From Bradyrhizobium sp. AUGA SZCCT0283 (GTDB taxonomy: Bacteria > Pseudomonadota > Alphaproteobacteria > Rhizobiales > Xanthobacteraceae), in NCBI RefSeq assembly GCF_018130385.1, contig NZ_JAFCLU010000007.1, positions 124,001 through 188,000 of the forward strand: a stretch of 64,000 bases of DNA, given 5' to 3'. The translations under genes were made by a program, and so were the position numbers. The number at the start of each line of letters is the position of its first letter. Within the stretch, counting starts at the first letter, position 1. The notes under the pieces are model-generated. The model ran no database searches. It worked only from the letters and a program-made list of their open reading frames with translations, and was not told the origin of the DNA. Below, piece by piece: positions 39,441 to 49,006 of this stretch.

Positions 39441-39577
39441 GTGAAAAGCATCCATACCCGGCCGCGATGCCGCGGGCGGCGGGCTTATAACATGAGCCTA
39501 CACCTCCGCAGCAAAAAAATGGCCCTTTTTGACAGCACCGGGGCAAGGCGTCACAGCTGGGACAGACACAACAAAAA

Positions 39578-40906
39578 ATGGTCCGCATTGGTCCGATGGC
39601 AAGCCCCGAATTCCCGCTGGATCGACGCGAGCTGATGGCCGGATTGGGGGCGGCCGCGCTGGCCCCGATGTGGCCTGTGGCAAGCCGGGCCCAAGCCCGG
39701 TCCGCGCTGGCGCTGCAGGCCAAACCCGACAGCGTCGCCCTCCGCCCGAACGCCCCGGTCACGCCGATCTGGTTGCTGCAAGGGCCTGAACTTCGCTTCA
39801 AGCGTGGCGAGACCCTCGATATCGCCTTCGGCAACGAACTACCGGTGCCGGCCGTCCTAAACTGGCATGGAATCGATGGCGTCCAGGCAGCCGAACCGCT
39901 GACGGCACGGCCTCCGCTCGGAGGCGGCGGCAAGGAAACCTTGCAGCTGTCCCTGCGCCATGCCGGGACCTTCCTCTGCGACCTCACCCTGCTGGGGGAC
40001 GGACAACCGCGACCGTCGCAGGCGCGGGCGCTGATCGTCCAGGAAAGCGAAGCAGTCGCCGTCGACCGCGACGTAGTTCTCCTGATCGAGGACTGGCGGG
40101 TCAAGCCAGATGGAACCGCGATGGCACCGGGGACCGATCCCGGGGACACCATGCCAGTCCATACGATTAACGGCCAGACTTCGTTCGATCTCTCAGCGCG
40201 GACCAACGACCGGGTCAGGCTCCGCATCATTAGTGGCTGCCAACGCTCTGTTATTGCTGTCAAACTGGAGGGGATCGAGGTCCGCGTGATGGCCATCGAC
40301 AGCCAGCCATCCGCGCCGTTTCAGGCCCGCAACGGCGCCCTGGTGCTGGCACCGGGCGGCCGGGCCGATGTCTTCATCGACGTAACAATGCCGGCAGGCA
40401 CTTCCACGCCGATCCTCCTGCACGACGGCAAGGAGGCCCGCCCGGTCGGCAAGATCATCGTCTCGGGCGAGCCGCCGATCCGCCCGGCCCCGCTGCCGCC
40501 GGCCCCGCCATTGCCCTCGAACGGTCTCCCCGAACGGCTCGACCTCAAGAACGCCACCCGGGTCGATCTGCCCCTCGGCGGACCACCCGGCGACTGGGTG
40601 ACACCGGCCAGCTTCACCGCAGCCGCTCCGCCCGCCTTCCGCGTCAAGGGCGACCGCACCGTCGTGCTGGCCCTGACCAACCGCGCCGCCATCGCCACCA
40701 TCTTCCACCTCCACGGCCATCATTTCCGGCTGCTGGACCGGCTCGACGATGGCTGGAAACCGTTCTGGCTGGATACGCTGGCCATCGAGCCCGGCCAGAC
40801 CCAGCGCATCGCCTTTGCCGCCGAACATGCCGGCCGCTACCTGATCGAATCCGTCGCGACCGATTGGGCGGCGCCGCGGCTGGTGCGGTGGTACGCTGTC
40901 GAATAA
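39578..40906 (+). CDS. Multicopper-oxidase-fold protein lacking most copper ligands
   Basis: A 442-residue protein with a Tat-like signal (DRRELMAGLGAAALAP...ASRAQA) and three cupredoxin-like domains. One copper-type motif remains in the first domain (NWHG at 95-98) and one near the C-terminus (FHLHGHHF at 376-383). The usual second histidine pair of domain 1 is replaced by GTFLCDLTL (about 131-138). The C-terminal HCHxxxH-type segment, which holds the type 1 copper Cys, is replaced by GRYLIESVATDWAAPRLV. A full trinuclear centre therefore seems impossible, as in FtsP/SufI. The role is unknown. It is followed 10 bases later by an enolase-superfamily gene. Confidence 0.8.
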   Translation: MVRIGPMASPEFPLDRRELMAGLGAAALAPMWPVASRAQARSALALQAKPDSVALRPNAPVTPIWLLQGPELRFKRGETLDIAFGNELPVPAVLNWHGIDGVQAAEPLTARPPLGGGGKETLQLSLRHAGTFLCDLTLLGDGQPRPSQARALIVQESEAVAVDRDVVLLIEDWRVKPDGTAMAPGTDPGDTMPVHTINGQTSFDLSARTNDRVRLRIISGCQRSVIAVKLEGIEVRVMAIDSQPSAPFQARNGALVLAPGGRADVFIDVTMPAGTSTPILLHDGKEARPVGKIIVSGEPPIRPAPLPPAPPLPSNGLPERLDLKNATRVDLPLGGPPGDWVTPASFTAAAPPAFRVKGDRTVVLALTNRAAIATIFHLHGHHFRLLDRLDDGWKPFWLDTLAIEPGQTQRIAFAAEHAGRYLIESVATDWAAPRLVRWYAVE

Positions 40907-40916
40907 GGAGCAAGCC

Positions 40917-42002
40917 ATGAGCAAACCGGTTCCCGCCATCCGCAGCGTCAAGGCGCGAGGCCTCGTCGTGCCGCTCGCGCGCCCCGTGAAGAACGCCTTT
41001 GGCGTGATTGATGTCGGGCCGCTGGTCTTGATCGATGTCGAAACCGATCAGGGCGTTACCGGCCACTCCTACATTTTCGCCTACGCCCGGATGACGGTGA
41101 AGCCGCTGGTCCATCTGGTCGAGGAGATCGGGCGCGAGCTCACCGGCCGGCCAGTCGCGCCCTACGATTTGATGGCGGCGATGGACGCCAAGTTCCGCCT
41201 GCTCGGCTGGCAGGGCCTCGTCGGCATGGCGGTGTCAGGCCTCGACATGGCCTATTGGGACGCGCTCGGCCAGATCGCCGGTCGGCCCGTGGCCGAGCTG
41301 CTCGGCAGCGCGCCGCGGCCGATCAGGGCCTACGACAGCTATGGCGTGGTCGATCCCATAGCCGACGAAAGAGCGCTGCGCCGTTCGCTCGAACAGGGTT
41401 TTCGCGGCATCAAGATCAAGGGCGGCGACGGCGATGCCGCCAATGACGAGCGCGTCATCAAGGGCGTGCGCGCCCTCATCGGTCCTGATGTTGCGCTGAT
41501 GATCGACTTCAACCAGTCGCTCGATCCCGCAGAAGCGGCGCGCCGCATTGCCCGCCTCGAACCTTACGATCTGCACTGGATCGAAGAACCGGTGCCGCAG
41601 GAAAACCTGTCAGGCCACGCAAAAGTGCGTGAGACCTCGCCGACGCCGATCCAGGCCGGCGAGAACTGGTGGTTCCCGCGCGGCTTTGCCGAAGCGATCG
41701 AAGCCGGCGCCAGCGACTTCATCATGCCCGACCTGATGAAGTGCGGCGGCGTCACCGGCTGGCTGCAGGTCGCCGCCCAAGCGGAAGCCGCCAACATTCC
41801 GATGTCGAGCCATCTGTTCGCCGAAGCCAGCGCCCACATGCTGGCGGTGACGCCAACCGCGCACTGGCTCGAATTCCTCGATTTTGCCAGCGTGATCCTC
41901 ACTCATCCCGCCGAGATCGTCGACGGAACGGTGACCGCGCGAGGGCCCGGGCTTGGGCTGGAATGGAATGAGACGGCGGTGGCGAACTATCAGGTGACTT
42001 AG
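40917..42002 (+). CDS. Mandelate racemase/muconate lactonizing enzyme-family protein
   Basis: A 361-residue enolase-superfamily enzyme of the mandelate-racemase subgroup. Catalytic and metal residues are K166-x-K168 (KIKG), D197 (DFN), E223 (EEP), E249 (GEN) and H299 (SSHLF), as expected for that subgroup, which abstracts a proton alpha to a carboxylate. The N-terminal capping domain (~1-130) will set the substrate, probably an acid sugar or related carboxylate, which I cannot identify. The start has an AAGGAG ribosome binding site. The neighbouring multicopper-fold gene is 10 bases upstream, so the two may be co-transcribed. A repeat follows the stop. Confidence 0.88.
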   Translation: MSKPVPAIRSVKARGLVVPLARPVKNAFGVIDVGPLVLIDVETDQGVTGHSYIFAYARMTVKPLVHLVEEIGRELTGRPVAPYDLMAAMDAKFRLLGWQGLVGMAVSGLDMAYWDALGQIAGRPVAELLGSAPRPIRAYDSYGVVDPIADERALRRSLEQGFRGIKIKGGDGDAANDERVIKGVRALIGPDVALMIDFNQSLDPAEAARRIARLEPYDLHWIEEPVPQENLSGHAKVRETSPTPIQAGENWWFPRGFAEAIEAGASDFIMPDLMKCGGVTGWLQVAAQAEAANIPMSSHLFAEASAHMLAVTPTAHWLEFLDFASVILTHPAEIVDGTVTARGPGLGLEWNETAVANYQVT

Positions 42003-42004
42003 CC

Positions 42005-42090
42005 GTAGGATGGGTGGAGCGAAGCGATACCCATCAACTTTTCTGCAGGCCGCGAAGACGATGGGTTTCGCTTCGCTCGACCCCTCCTAC
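42005..42090. repeat. Dispersed palindrome GTAGGATGGGTGGAGC...
   Basis: An 86-base inverted repeat with GTAGGATGGGTGGAGCGAAG at the left end and CGCTCGACCCCTCCTAC at the right, and an internal pair GCGATACCCATC / GATGGGTTTCGC. A better-preserved copy is at 48532-48614. It lies between the convergent enolase-family gene and nnrD and may help end transcription from both sides. Confidence 0.75.
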
Positions 42091-42094
42091 AGAC

Positions 42095-43594
42095 CTAATA
42101 CTCAATCCCGAACCCGTCATAGAGCCGGCGGAATACCGCGGGCAGCACTTCCGGCAAATCTTCCGCAATCAGCCCCGGTCCCGCCTCGCCCGCGGCTTCG
42201 CCGTGCATCCAGACGCCGATGCAGGCGGCTTCGAATGCCGGCACGCCTTGCGCCAGCATCCCGGCGATCATTCCCGCCAGCACGTCGCCGGCGCCGGCGG
42301 TGGCCAGCCAGGGCGGCGCGTTGGAGGCGATACTGGCGCGCCCGTCGGGCGAGGCCACCACCGTATCCGGCCCTTTCAAGAGCACCACCGCGCCGCAGCG
42401 TTCGGCGGCGTCGCGCACCCGCTCCAGTTTGGAGCGGCCGGGATGCTTGTTGCTGATATCGCTGAACAGGCGCGGAAACTCGCCCTCATGCGGAGTGAGG
42501 ACAACCTGGGCGCCCTCGCCCGCCTTGATCGATTCAAACAGCCGCTCCGGCGCTTCGGCAAAGCTCGTCAGCGCGTCGGCGTCGAGCACGAGCCCGCGTT
42601 TCGCCGATAATGCGGTGTGGACGAGATCGCGCGTTCGGGCGCTGACGCCGGCGCCCGGCCCGATCACGACAGAGCTGAGCCGCCTGTCACCGAGCATGTC
42701 GGCGAATTCGAACACCGTATCGACGGCGCGCACCATGACCGCCGTCAGCGCCGCGGCGTTGACCGCCAGCGCATCGCGCGGCGAGGCCACGGTCACGAGC
42801 CCGGCGCCCGCCCGTAACGCACCCCGCGCCGCGAGCCGCGCCGCCCCGGTCGACGCCAGTTCGCCTGACAGCACGACGGCATGGCCGCGGGCATATTTGT
42901 GGCCGTCGATGTCGGGCACGGGGAAGGATTTTTGCCAGCTTTGCGGAACGTCCTCGAACGTCTGCGGCCGGATTTCGTCGAGCACGCGGGGATCGATGCC
43001 GATATCGGCGACGCGGACGCGGCCGCAGTGTTTCCGCCCCGGCATCAACAGATGCGCCGGCTTGCGGCGGAAGAACGTCACGGTCTCCACGGCGTTGATC
43101 GCGGCCCCCATCACGGCGCCGGTCGTGCCGTTGATCCCGCTCGGCAGGTCGACCGCGAGCACCGGCGCGCCATTGGCGTTGACCGCCTCGATCATCTCGA
43201 GCGGGTCGCCCTTGACGGGACGATTGAGCCCGGCGCCGAACAGCGCATCGATGATCAGCGCCGGCTTGCCGATCGCCTGCGGGTTAAACGGCAGCACCGG
43301 ATACTTCCAGCCACGTGCAGCGAGCGCCGCATCACCCTGCAGGCTGTCGCGCTCGCACAGCAGGATGACGGAAACCTCCCGGCCGCGCGCCGCCAGTTCG
43401 GCCGCCGCCACAAAACCGTCGCCGCCATTATTGCCGGAGCCGGCGACCACCATGATCGGTCCTTCCTCGACGAGACCCATCGCGGCTTCGGCCACGGCTT
43501 GCCCTGCGCTCATCATCAGCGCGAAGCCGGGCGTGCCGGCGGCGATCGTCAACCGGTCGGCACGCTCCATCTCAGTCGTGGTCAAAACTTCCAT
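42095..43594 (-). CDS. nnr: Bifunctional NAD(P)H-hydrate repair enzyme (epimerase plus ADP-dependent dehydratase)
   Basis: A 499-residue fusion that repairs hydrated NADH and NADPH. The N-terminal ~210 residues are the YjeF_N epimerase domain (GNNGGDGFVAAAEL motif, with VDLPSGINGTTG later). The C-terminal part is the ribokinase-like YjeF_C dehydratase, with VVIGPGAGVSART, LTPHEGEFPRLF, VLLKGPDTVVASP and the ATP-type motif NAPPWLATAGAGDVLAGMIAGMLAQG near the C-terminus. It is monocistronic, with a repeat after the stop. Confidence 0.93.
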   Translation of the reverse strand: MEVLTTTEMERADRLTIAAGTPGFALMMSAGQAVAEAAMGLVEEGPIMVVAGSGNNGGDGFVAAAELAARGREVSVILLCERDSLQGDAALAARGWKYPVLPFNPQAIGKPALIIDALFGAGLNRPVKGDPLEMIEAVNANGAPVLAVDLPSGINGTTGAVMGAAINAVETVTFFRRKPAHLLMPGRKHCGRVRVADIGIDPRVLDEIRPQTFEDVPQSWQKSFPVPDIDGHKYARGHAVVLSGELASTGAARLAARGALRAGAGLVTVASPRDALAVNAAALTAVMVRAVDTVFEFADMLGDRRLSSVVIGPGAGVSARTRDLVHTALSAKRGLVLDADALTSFAEAPERLFESIKAGEGAQVVLTPHEGEFPRLFSDISNKHPGRSKLERVRDAAERCGAVVLLKGPDTVVASPDGRASIASNAPPWLATAGAGDVLAGMIAGMLAQGVPAFEAACIGVWMHGEAAGEAGPGLIAEDLPEVLPAVFRRLYDGFGIEY

Positions 43595-44304
<710 letters not shown>

Positions 44305-44345
44305 GCCGGGTGCTATCCGAATTTTGCGACTAAAAAACAAGAAGG

Positions 44346-44363
44346 AGGCTGCTTCGGCGGCCT
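44346..44363 (+). terminator. Weak hairpin between glnB and glnA
   Basis: AGGCTGC-TTCG-GCGGCCT (44346-44363) forms a seven-base stem with a stable UUCG loop, followed by GATTTCG. The missing U-run makes it a poor terminator; it could act as an attenuator or an RNA-processing site between the two genes. Confidence 0.35.
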
Positions 44364-44442
44364 GATTTCGTTCGCGCTATCTCACCGGATCGTTTGCGAA
44401 GAGTCGTGTCCTGGAAACCGTCCGTAGCCAATAGGGGTATTC

Positions 44443-45852
44443 ATGAAGACCGCCAAAGACGTCCTGAAATCGATCAAGGACAACGACGTAAAATACGTCG
44501 ACCTGCGCTTCACCGATCCGCGCGGCAAGTGGCAGCACGTGACTTTCGACATCGGCCTGATCGACGAGGACGCCTTTGCCGAAGGCCTGATGTTCGACGG
44601 CTCCTCGATCGCCGGCTGGAAGGCGATCAACGAATCCGACATGTGCCTGATGCCCGATCCCGTTACCGCGACGATCGATCCGTTCTTCGCCGAAACCACC
44701 ATGGTCATTGTCTGCGACGTGCTGGAGCCGACCACCGGCGAGCCCTACAACCGCGACCCGCGGGGCATCGCCAAGAAGGCTGAGGCGATGGTCAAGTCGA
44801 TGGGCGTCGGCGACACCGTGTTCTTCGGCCCCGAGGCCGAGTTCTTCGTATTTGACGACGTTCGCTTCCAGACCACCCCCTACAACACCGGCTTCAAGCT
44901 CGACTCCTCGGAACTGCCGATCAACTCGGACACCGAGTATGAAGGCGGCAATCTCGGTCACCGCATCCGCACCAAGGGCGGCTACTTCCCGGTCCCGCCG
45001 CAGGATTCGGTGCAGGACATGCGCTCGGAAATGCTCGGCGCCATGGCCAAGATGGGCGTCAAGGTCGAAAAGCATCACCACGAAGTCGCTTCCGCCCAGC
45101 ACGAGCTCGGCATGAAGTTCGACACCATGACGCTGATGGCCGACCAGATGCAGATCTACAAATACTGCATCCACCAGGTCGCGCACATCTACGGCAAGAC
45201 CGCCACCTTCATGCCGAAGCCGGTCTATGGCGACAACGGCTCGGGCATGCACTGCCACCAGTCGATCTGGAAGGACGGCAAGCCGGTGTTCGCCGGCAAC
45301 AAATATGCCGACCTGTCGGAGACCTGCCTCCACTACATCGGCGGCATCATCAAGCATGCGAAAGCGATCAACGCCTTCACCAACCCGTCGACCAACTCCT
45401 ACAAGCGCCTGGTCCCGGGCTATGAAGCCCCCGTGCTGCTCGCCTACTCCGCGCGCAACCGCTCGGCCTCCTGCCGCATCCCCTACACGGCGAACCCGAA
45501 GGCCAAGCGCGTCGAAGTCCGCTTCCCCGACCCGATGGCCAATCCGTATCTCGGCTTCGCCGCGATGCTGATGGCCGGCCTAGACGGCATCAAGAACAAG
45601 ATCGATCCGGGTCCGGCGATGGACAAGGACCTCTACGACCTGCCGAAGGAAGAGCTGAAGCAGATCCCGACGGTGTGCGGCTCCTTGCGCGAGGCGCTGG
45701 AAAATCTCGACAAGGATCGCGCCTTCCTCAAGAACGGCGGCGTGTTCGACGACGACTTCATCGACAGCTTCATCGAGCTGAAGATGACCGAAGTCGAGCG
45801 CTTCGAGATGACCCCGCACCCGGTCGAATTCGACATGTACTATTCGCAGTGA
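44443..45852 (+). CDS. glnA: Glutamine synthetase type I
   Basis: A 469-residue enzyme that makes glutamine from glutamate, ammonia and ATP. Markers are [17 protein letters not shown] near residue 51, the metal-site [12 protein letters not shown] around 269-280, the loop [34 protein letters not shown] (part of the ATP site) and the adenylylation site Y398 in KDLYDLP. The length and all motifs are normal. Regulation by adenylylation is therefore expected. It lies downstream of glnB, is closed by a terminator, and its last ~50 codons are duplicated 1 kb downstream. Confidence 0.98.
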   Translation: MKTAKDVLKSIKDNDVKYVDLRFTDPRGKWQHVTFDIGLIDEDAFAEGLMFDGSSIAGWKAINESDMCLMPDPVTATIDPFFAETTMVIVCDVLEPTTGEPYNRDPRGIAKKAEAMVKSMGVGDTVFFGPEAEFFVFDDVRFQTTPYNTGFKLDSSELPINSDTEYEGGNLGHRIRTKGGYFPVPPQDSVQDMRSEMLGAMAKMGVKVEKHHHEVASAQHELGMKFDTMTLMADQMQIYKYCIHQVAHIYGKTATFMPKPVYGDNGSGMHCHQSIWKDGKPVFAGNKYADLSETCLHYIGGIIKHAKAINAFTNPSTNSYKRLVPGYEAPVLLAYSARNRSASCRIPYTANPKAKRVEVRFPDPMANPYLGFAAMLMAGLDGIKNKIDPGPAMDKDLYDLPKEELKQIPTVCGSLREALENLDKDRAFLKNGGVFDDDFIDSFIELKMTEVERFEMTPHPVEFDMYYSQ

Positions 45853-45898
45853 TCTCGCGCGGCGTTCGCGCCGCCGGTATCACAGCCCGAGAAACGCG

Positions 45899-45931
45899 AA
45901 AGGCGCTCCTTGTGGAGCGCCTTTTGTTTTT
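45899..45931 (+). terminator. Rho-independent terminator of glnA
   Basis: Arms AAAGGCGCTCC (45899-45909) and GGAGCGCCTTT (45914-45924), loop TTGT, followed by TGTTTTTG. It lies 47 bases after the glnA stop. A similar structure follows the duplicated fragment. Confidence 0.9.
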
Positions 45932-46118
45932 GCGAGGAAAATCAGGCGTTTCGACCGCCCGGTTCGTGTACTCATCGGCCGAATGCCGCCGCGAATTCCG
46001 CTCATATGGCCACCGGCGATCGATGGACCATGTTTCCACGGCCCGCCTGCCCCGCGACCAGCACACCCATGATTTCCCGCCTGTAAGGCAGTTATAGCCC
46101 GGAACGAGGCTTGGAACG

Positions 46119-46144
46119 GGAACATCGCGATGTCGCTGCGCGTT
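46119..46144 (+). promoter_or_regulatory. Candidate EcfG (general stress) promoter of the DUF992 gene
   Basis: GGAAC at 46119-46123, a 17-base spacer, and CGTT at 46141-46144 match the GGAAC-N16-18-CGTT consensus of the alphaproteobacterial general-stress sigma factor EcfG. It lies 38 bases before the ATG, with a GGAGG ribosome binding site between. Confidence 0.55.
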
Positions 46145-46182
46145 GAGGGGGTCCATCAGAATGTGTCGATGGAGGGACTCCC

Positions 46183-46713
46183 ATGACCAAAGCAACCCTG
46201 AATAGAACAACGTTGAATAGCCTCGCAACCACATGCGTCGCCCTGGCGCTCGCCCTCGCCATGGCTCCGGCCACGGCTCAGGACACCGGGCGGACAAGGG
46301 TCGGCACGCTCACCTGCAACATATCGCCCGGTGTCGGCCTCGTTGTCGGAGGGCAGCGGCAACTGAGCTGCATCTATGCGTCAGCGAAAGGTAGGGCACG
46401 CGAGGCTTATGAGGGCACCGTCAGCACGCTTGGCCTCGACATCGGTGCCACGACCGGCGGCCAGCTGGCCTGGGCGGTCTTCGCGCCTGCAACGCTGCCC
46501 CGGGGGGCATTGGCGGGAACCCACACGGGTGCGACCGCCGGCGGCACAGTCGGCGCCGGAGCGAGTGCCAACGTCCTGGTTGGAGGCCCGGACCGCAGGA
46601 TCATCATGCAGCCGGCATCCGTTCAGGGGCAGACGGGCGTGAATATTGCAGCAGGCGTATCCACAATGGAGTTGCGGCCGGCCGCTGCGCCCGCCCGCCG
46701 CATGGCCCGGTGA
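46183..46713 (+). CDS. DUF992 family secreted protein
   Basis: A 176-residue protein with a signal peptide (about residues 1-33, ...MAPATAQ) followed by [26 protein letters not shown], the conserved start of DUF992, with two cysteines that may pair, and a Gly-rich middle ([18 protein letters not shown]). DUF992 proteins are periplasmic, found mainly in alphaproteobacteria and of unknown function. The gene sits between the authentic glnA 3' end and a duplicated copy of it and appears to be under an EcfG-type promoter. Confidence 0.85.
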   Translation: MTKATLNRTTLNSLATTCVALALALAMAPATAQDTGRTRVGTLTCNISPGVGLVVGGQRQLSCIYASAKGRAREAYEGTVSTLGLDIGATTGGQLAWAVFAPATLPRGALAGTHTGATAGGTVGAGASANVLVGGPDRRIIMQPASVQGQTGVNIAAGVSTMELRPAAAPARRMAR

Positions 46714-46736
46714 CGACATCATCGCTGGTGAACTGG

Positions 46737-46964
46737 TGGAAAATCTCGACAAGGACCGCGCCTTCCTGAAGAACGGCGGCGTGTTCGACGACGACTTCAT
46801 CGACAGCTTCATCGAGCTCAAGATGACCGAAGTCGAGCGTTTCGAGATGACCCCGCACCCGGTCGAGTTCGAGATGTATTATTCGCAGTGATCTCGCGCG
46901 GCGTTCGCGCCGCTGATATCACCGTTCAACGATGCGAAAGGCGCTCCGTTTGGGGCGCCTTTTG
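46737..46964 (+). pseudogene. Duplicated glnA 3' end (about 50 codons) with its terminator
   Basis: From TGGAAAATCTCGACAAGG (46737) to the stop at 46891, this is a copy of the last ~51 codons of glnA (45698-45852). The coding part aligns without gaps at an offset of 1039 bases, with seven mismatches in about 155 bases. Six are silent and one changes Asp to Glu (EFEMYYSQ for EFDMYYSQ). The similarity continues through the GCGGCG-TTCG-CGCCGC hairpin to the terminator (AAAGGCGC...GCGCCTTT, 46937-46964) with one base lost. It has no start and no promoter, so it is a fragment, not a gene. Confidence 0.9.
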
Positions 46965-47143
46965 TCTTGGTGGCCGTCATTTCCGCTCTTGCGCAAAGCA
47001 ATCCGGGCTTTTCCGCGTGATCTTGCGGTTCCCATATCCCAGTGAAATCAAGACTTCTCCTAAATCGTGGCGGTGATTGTCGCTTTTAGACCTCGCTGGC
47101 GGGGTATTGATGGAGGCTCTCAACAAGAGGCGGCATCAACCAC

Positions 47144-47896
47144 ATGGCGACAAAAGATGGTTTTCAGCCGGATCGCTCTCCTATCTTTCTCTCCGGACAT
47201 GCGGAAGAAACCGAGCAGCCGGATATCGGGAAGGCCTGGGACATAGCGACCATCTCGTCGCGAATTCTCAAGGCGAGTATTTTGGCTGTAACGGTGACAG
47301 CGATCGGCATCGCTATTCTGTCGATCGGAAATCCGGTCGCGCTCGTTGCGAACGTGACGGATTGGTGGATCGACAACCCGGCGCTTCAGCCTGGCGCCGA
47401 TCCGTCGACATCAACAATTCAGTCAATCGCCGCCACTCAGGATTTGCCGACGACGACAGCGGACGCGCCGAGGCGCGACGAAATTGCTGCGGCGGTTGAA
47501 CCTGCTGGTCAGAGCGCTACGGCTGTTGAACCTGCCGATCAGAGCCAACAAGCCGAGGTCGGCCAGCCCCTCACTGAAGCTTTGTTCAAGCAATTCCAAG
47601 CTTGGGCGGCGGAGAAGGAGGCGCACGCACAAGCCGCGCCCGCACAACCCGTGCAAGCTGCCCCCGTACAGGTGGTGCAAGATGCGCCAGCGCAGGTCCG
47701 GCCTACGAAAAAGCACCGACGGGTCCGGTCCGTGCAAAATGCACGAGCAGAGATCCGGCCCCAGCGAAATCATCGAGCAAAGGTCCGGCAGGAGCAAGAT
47801 GCACAGGTCCCGCCCGTAGCCGACCCCCGAGCACAGGACCAGGCTGTGCAAAATGCCCAGACACCGTCGCTCCTGCAAAGCCTCGGTTTGCGCTAG
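47144..47896 (+). CDS. Membrane-anchored low-complexity protein of unknown function
   Basis: A 250-residue protein. The N-terminal ~35 residues are cytoplasmic in type, then one helix (about 43-68, ILKASILAVTVTAIGIAILSIGNPVALV). The rest is a long Ala/Gln/Val-rich and basic segment with repeats such as VQDAPAQVRP, VQNARAEIRPQ and VQNAQTPS, likely disordered. No family is recognised. It has a plausible start, normal codon use and no neighbouring operon partner. Confidence 0.6.
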   Translation: MATKDGFQPDRSPIFLSGHAEETEQPDIGKAWDIATISSRILKASILAVTVTAIGIAILSIGNPVALVANVTDWWIDNPALQPGADPSTSTIQSIAATQDLPTTTADAPRRDEIAAAVEPAGQSATAVEPADQSQQAEVGQPLTEALFKQFQAWAAEKEAHAQAAPAQPVQAAPVQVVQDAPAQVRPTKKHRRVRSVQNARAEIRPQRNHRAKVRQEQDAQVPPVADPRAQDQAVQNAQTPSLLQSLGLR

Positions 47897-47907
47897 GTCG
47901 AGCAATC

Positions 47908-47934
47908 GTAGCCCGGGTGTGACACCCGGGCTAC
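47908..47934. repeat. Perfect short palindrome GTAGCCCGGGTG-TGA-CACCCGGGCTAC
   Basis: Twelve-base perfect arms with a 3-base loop, 12 bases after the stop of the preceding gene. Palindromes with these GTAGCCCGGG ends are common in Bradyrhizobium intergenic DNA and in this position may act as a terminator-like structure. Confidence 0.8.
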
Positions 47935-48114
47935 GTCGAGAGAGTACCCGCATATCGCTACTTGCTGCGAGCTGATTTGCCTGCCGTGCAAGCTCGATCT
48001 CGATGCACCGGTGCGACAAATCAACACGATGGGCAAATCACTTCTGATTTTCCGAAATCGTGTCAAGCCCGGGAATCAAAAATATTCCGCTTAACTTGCA
48101 GGGCAAATCATCGG

Positions 48115-48480
48115 CATAACTCCGCCCGTCTCACGGCGGATGAGGGGCGCTCGCGATCGTCACGAACGTGCGGTGAGATGCGATGGACGTGGGTGGCGCG
48201 AGACGTACGCGCCGGAAGCGTACGGCGAAGTCGTGTGGTCCTGGCGCCGCGGTGCTGGCGCTAAGTTTCACGGGTTACCTCGTGGAGCGACGGTGGCAAG
48301 AAAGCCGTTCACCGGGGAGAGCTCGAAGTAAGCCGTAAAGCCATTGCGCAGGGAAGGCCGGAATGCTCCCGCTGCCCTGTATGCTCGTGTGCACTTTTGT
48401 TTGCGCAAATCGCACGCGAGACCGCGGGTGCAGCAAGCACCCGGTCTTCCCTGCGCCCTCTGAACAAGAGGGCGGGAAGT
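48115..48480 (+). repeat. Structured non-coding element with nested stems
   Basis: No gene can be supported here. The right half folds well: GCGCAGGGAAG (48346-48356) pairs perfectly with CTTCCCTGCGC (48446-48456). That outer stem encloses CTCGTGTGC (48384-48392) with GCACGCGAG (48412-48420), and CGGGTGC (48425-48431) with GCACCCG (48437-48443). A competing hairpin GCCCTCT-GAACA-AGAGGGC lies at 48455-48473. I recall near-identical sequence repeated across Bradyrhizobiaceae genomes, where short frames in it are annotated as hypothetical proteins, but cannot verify this here. The left boundary is uncertain. Confidence 0.55.
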
Positions 48481-48531
48481 TATCCAGCAAACCTCGGGCG
48501 CAATGTGCCGCGAGATCGCGAAGCCGTTTTT

Positions 48532-48614
48532 CGTAGGATGGGTGGAGCGCAGCGATACCCATCGCCACACGCGCCGCCGTTGATGGGTATCGCTGCGCTC
48601 CACCCCATCCTACG
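48532..48614. repeat. Dispersed palindrome GTAGGATGGGTGGAGCGCAGC... (second copy)
   Basis: An 83-base nearly perfect inverted repeat: GTAGGATGGGTGGAGCGCAG at the left and its complement, with one extra C, at the right (GCTGCGCTCCACCCCATCCTAC), plus internal GCGATACCCATC / GATGGGTATCGC. It is the same family as 42005-42090. Confidence 0.85.
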
Positions 48615-49006
48615 GGACTTGATGACGCGTTACCCCGAGGACCGCGGAACGGCCGCCTCGAAAGGGCGAGGCGACCAGCCGGCCACCACCTCCGGGGCAT
48701 GGAACCCGGCCCCCGGGCCCCCCGTAACCGCCCGGCCTGCCTCGATTTCCGGCAGCCGGATTCCCCTTTGGTAACCTAAAGTTAACCAAGCTTAGCGTCT
48801 GGTTAGGGACGGAATGACGCGCTGATAGCCCTCGTTTTGACATGTTGGCAGGGGAAGCAAGACCCGGCTTTCGGCGGGCCCCCCATGCGACACCAAGAGC
48901 GGCTCTCGCGCTGGCGCATATCGCCGCGCCCGACGCGCGGCTGTGGTACCGGCAGCCGTTTGCTCCCGGAGGAAATAGGGACACTTGCGTTGAGAGGATA
49001 CCGCTC
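48615..49006. other. Region upstream of tolQ
   Basis: 392 bases without a supported gene. A frame in phase with tolQ runs back to 48842 but lacks a conserved N-terminus. A perfect TTGACA occurs at 48837-48842, though no good -10 box follows at the right distance. The tol promoter should be in this stretch. Confidence 0.45.

Larger units (their letters stand above)
45853..46182. other. Intergenic region between glnA and the DUF992 gene
   Basis: 330 bases. It holds a small GCGGCG-TTCG-CGCCGC hairpin right after the glnA stop, the glnA terminator, and an EcfG-type promoter at 46119-46144 for the next gene. I see no coding sequence in it. Confidence 0.6.

Noticed and set aside
46646..46736. An in-frame extension upstream of the duplicated glnA fragment
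   Set aside because: It overlaps the end of the DUF992 gene in another frame and has no similarity to glnA; the fragment lacks a real start.
48140..48331. A 63-codon frame starting MRGARDRHERAVRC
   Set aside because: It lies within the structured repeat and has the composition of translated repeat DNA. Similar short frames in copies of this element are, as far as I recall, annotation artefacts.
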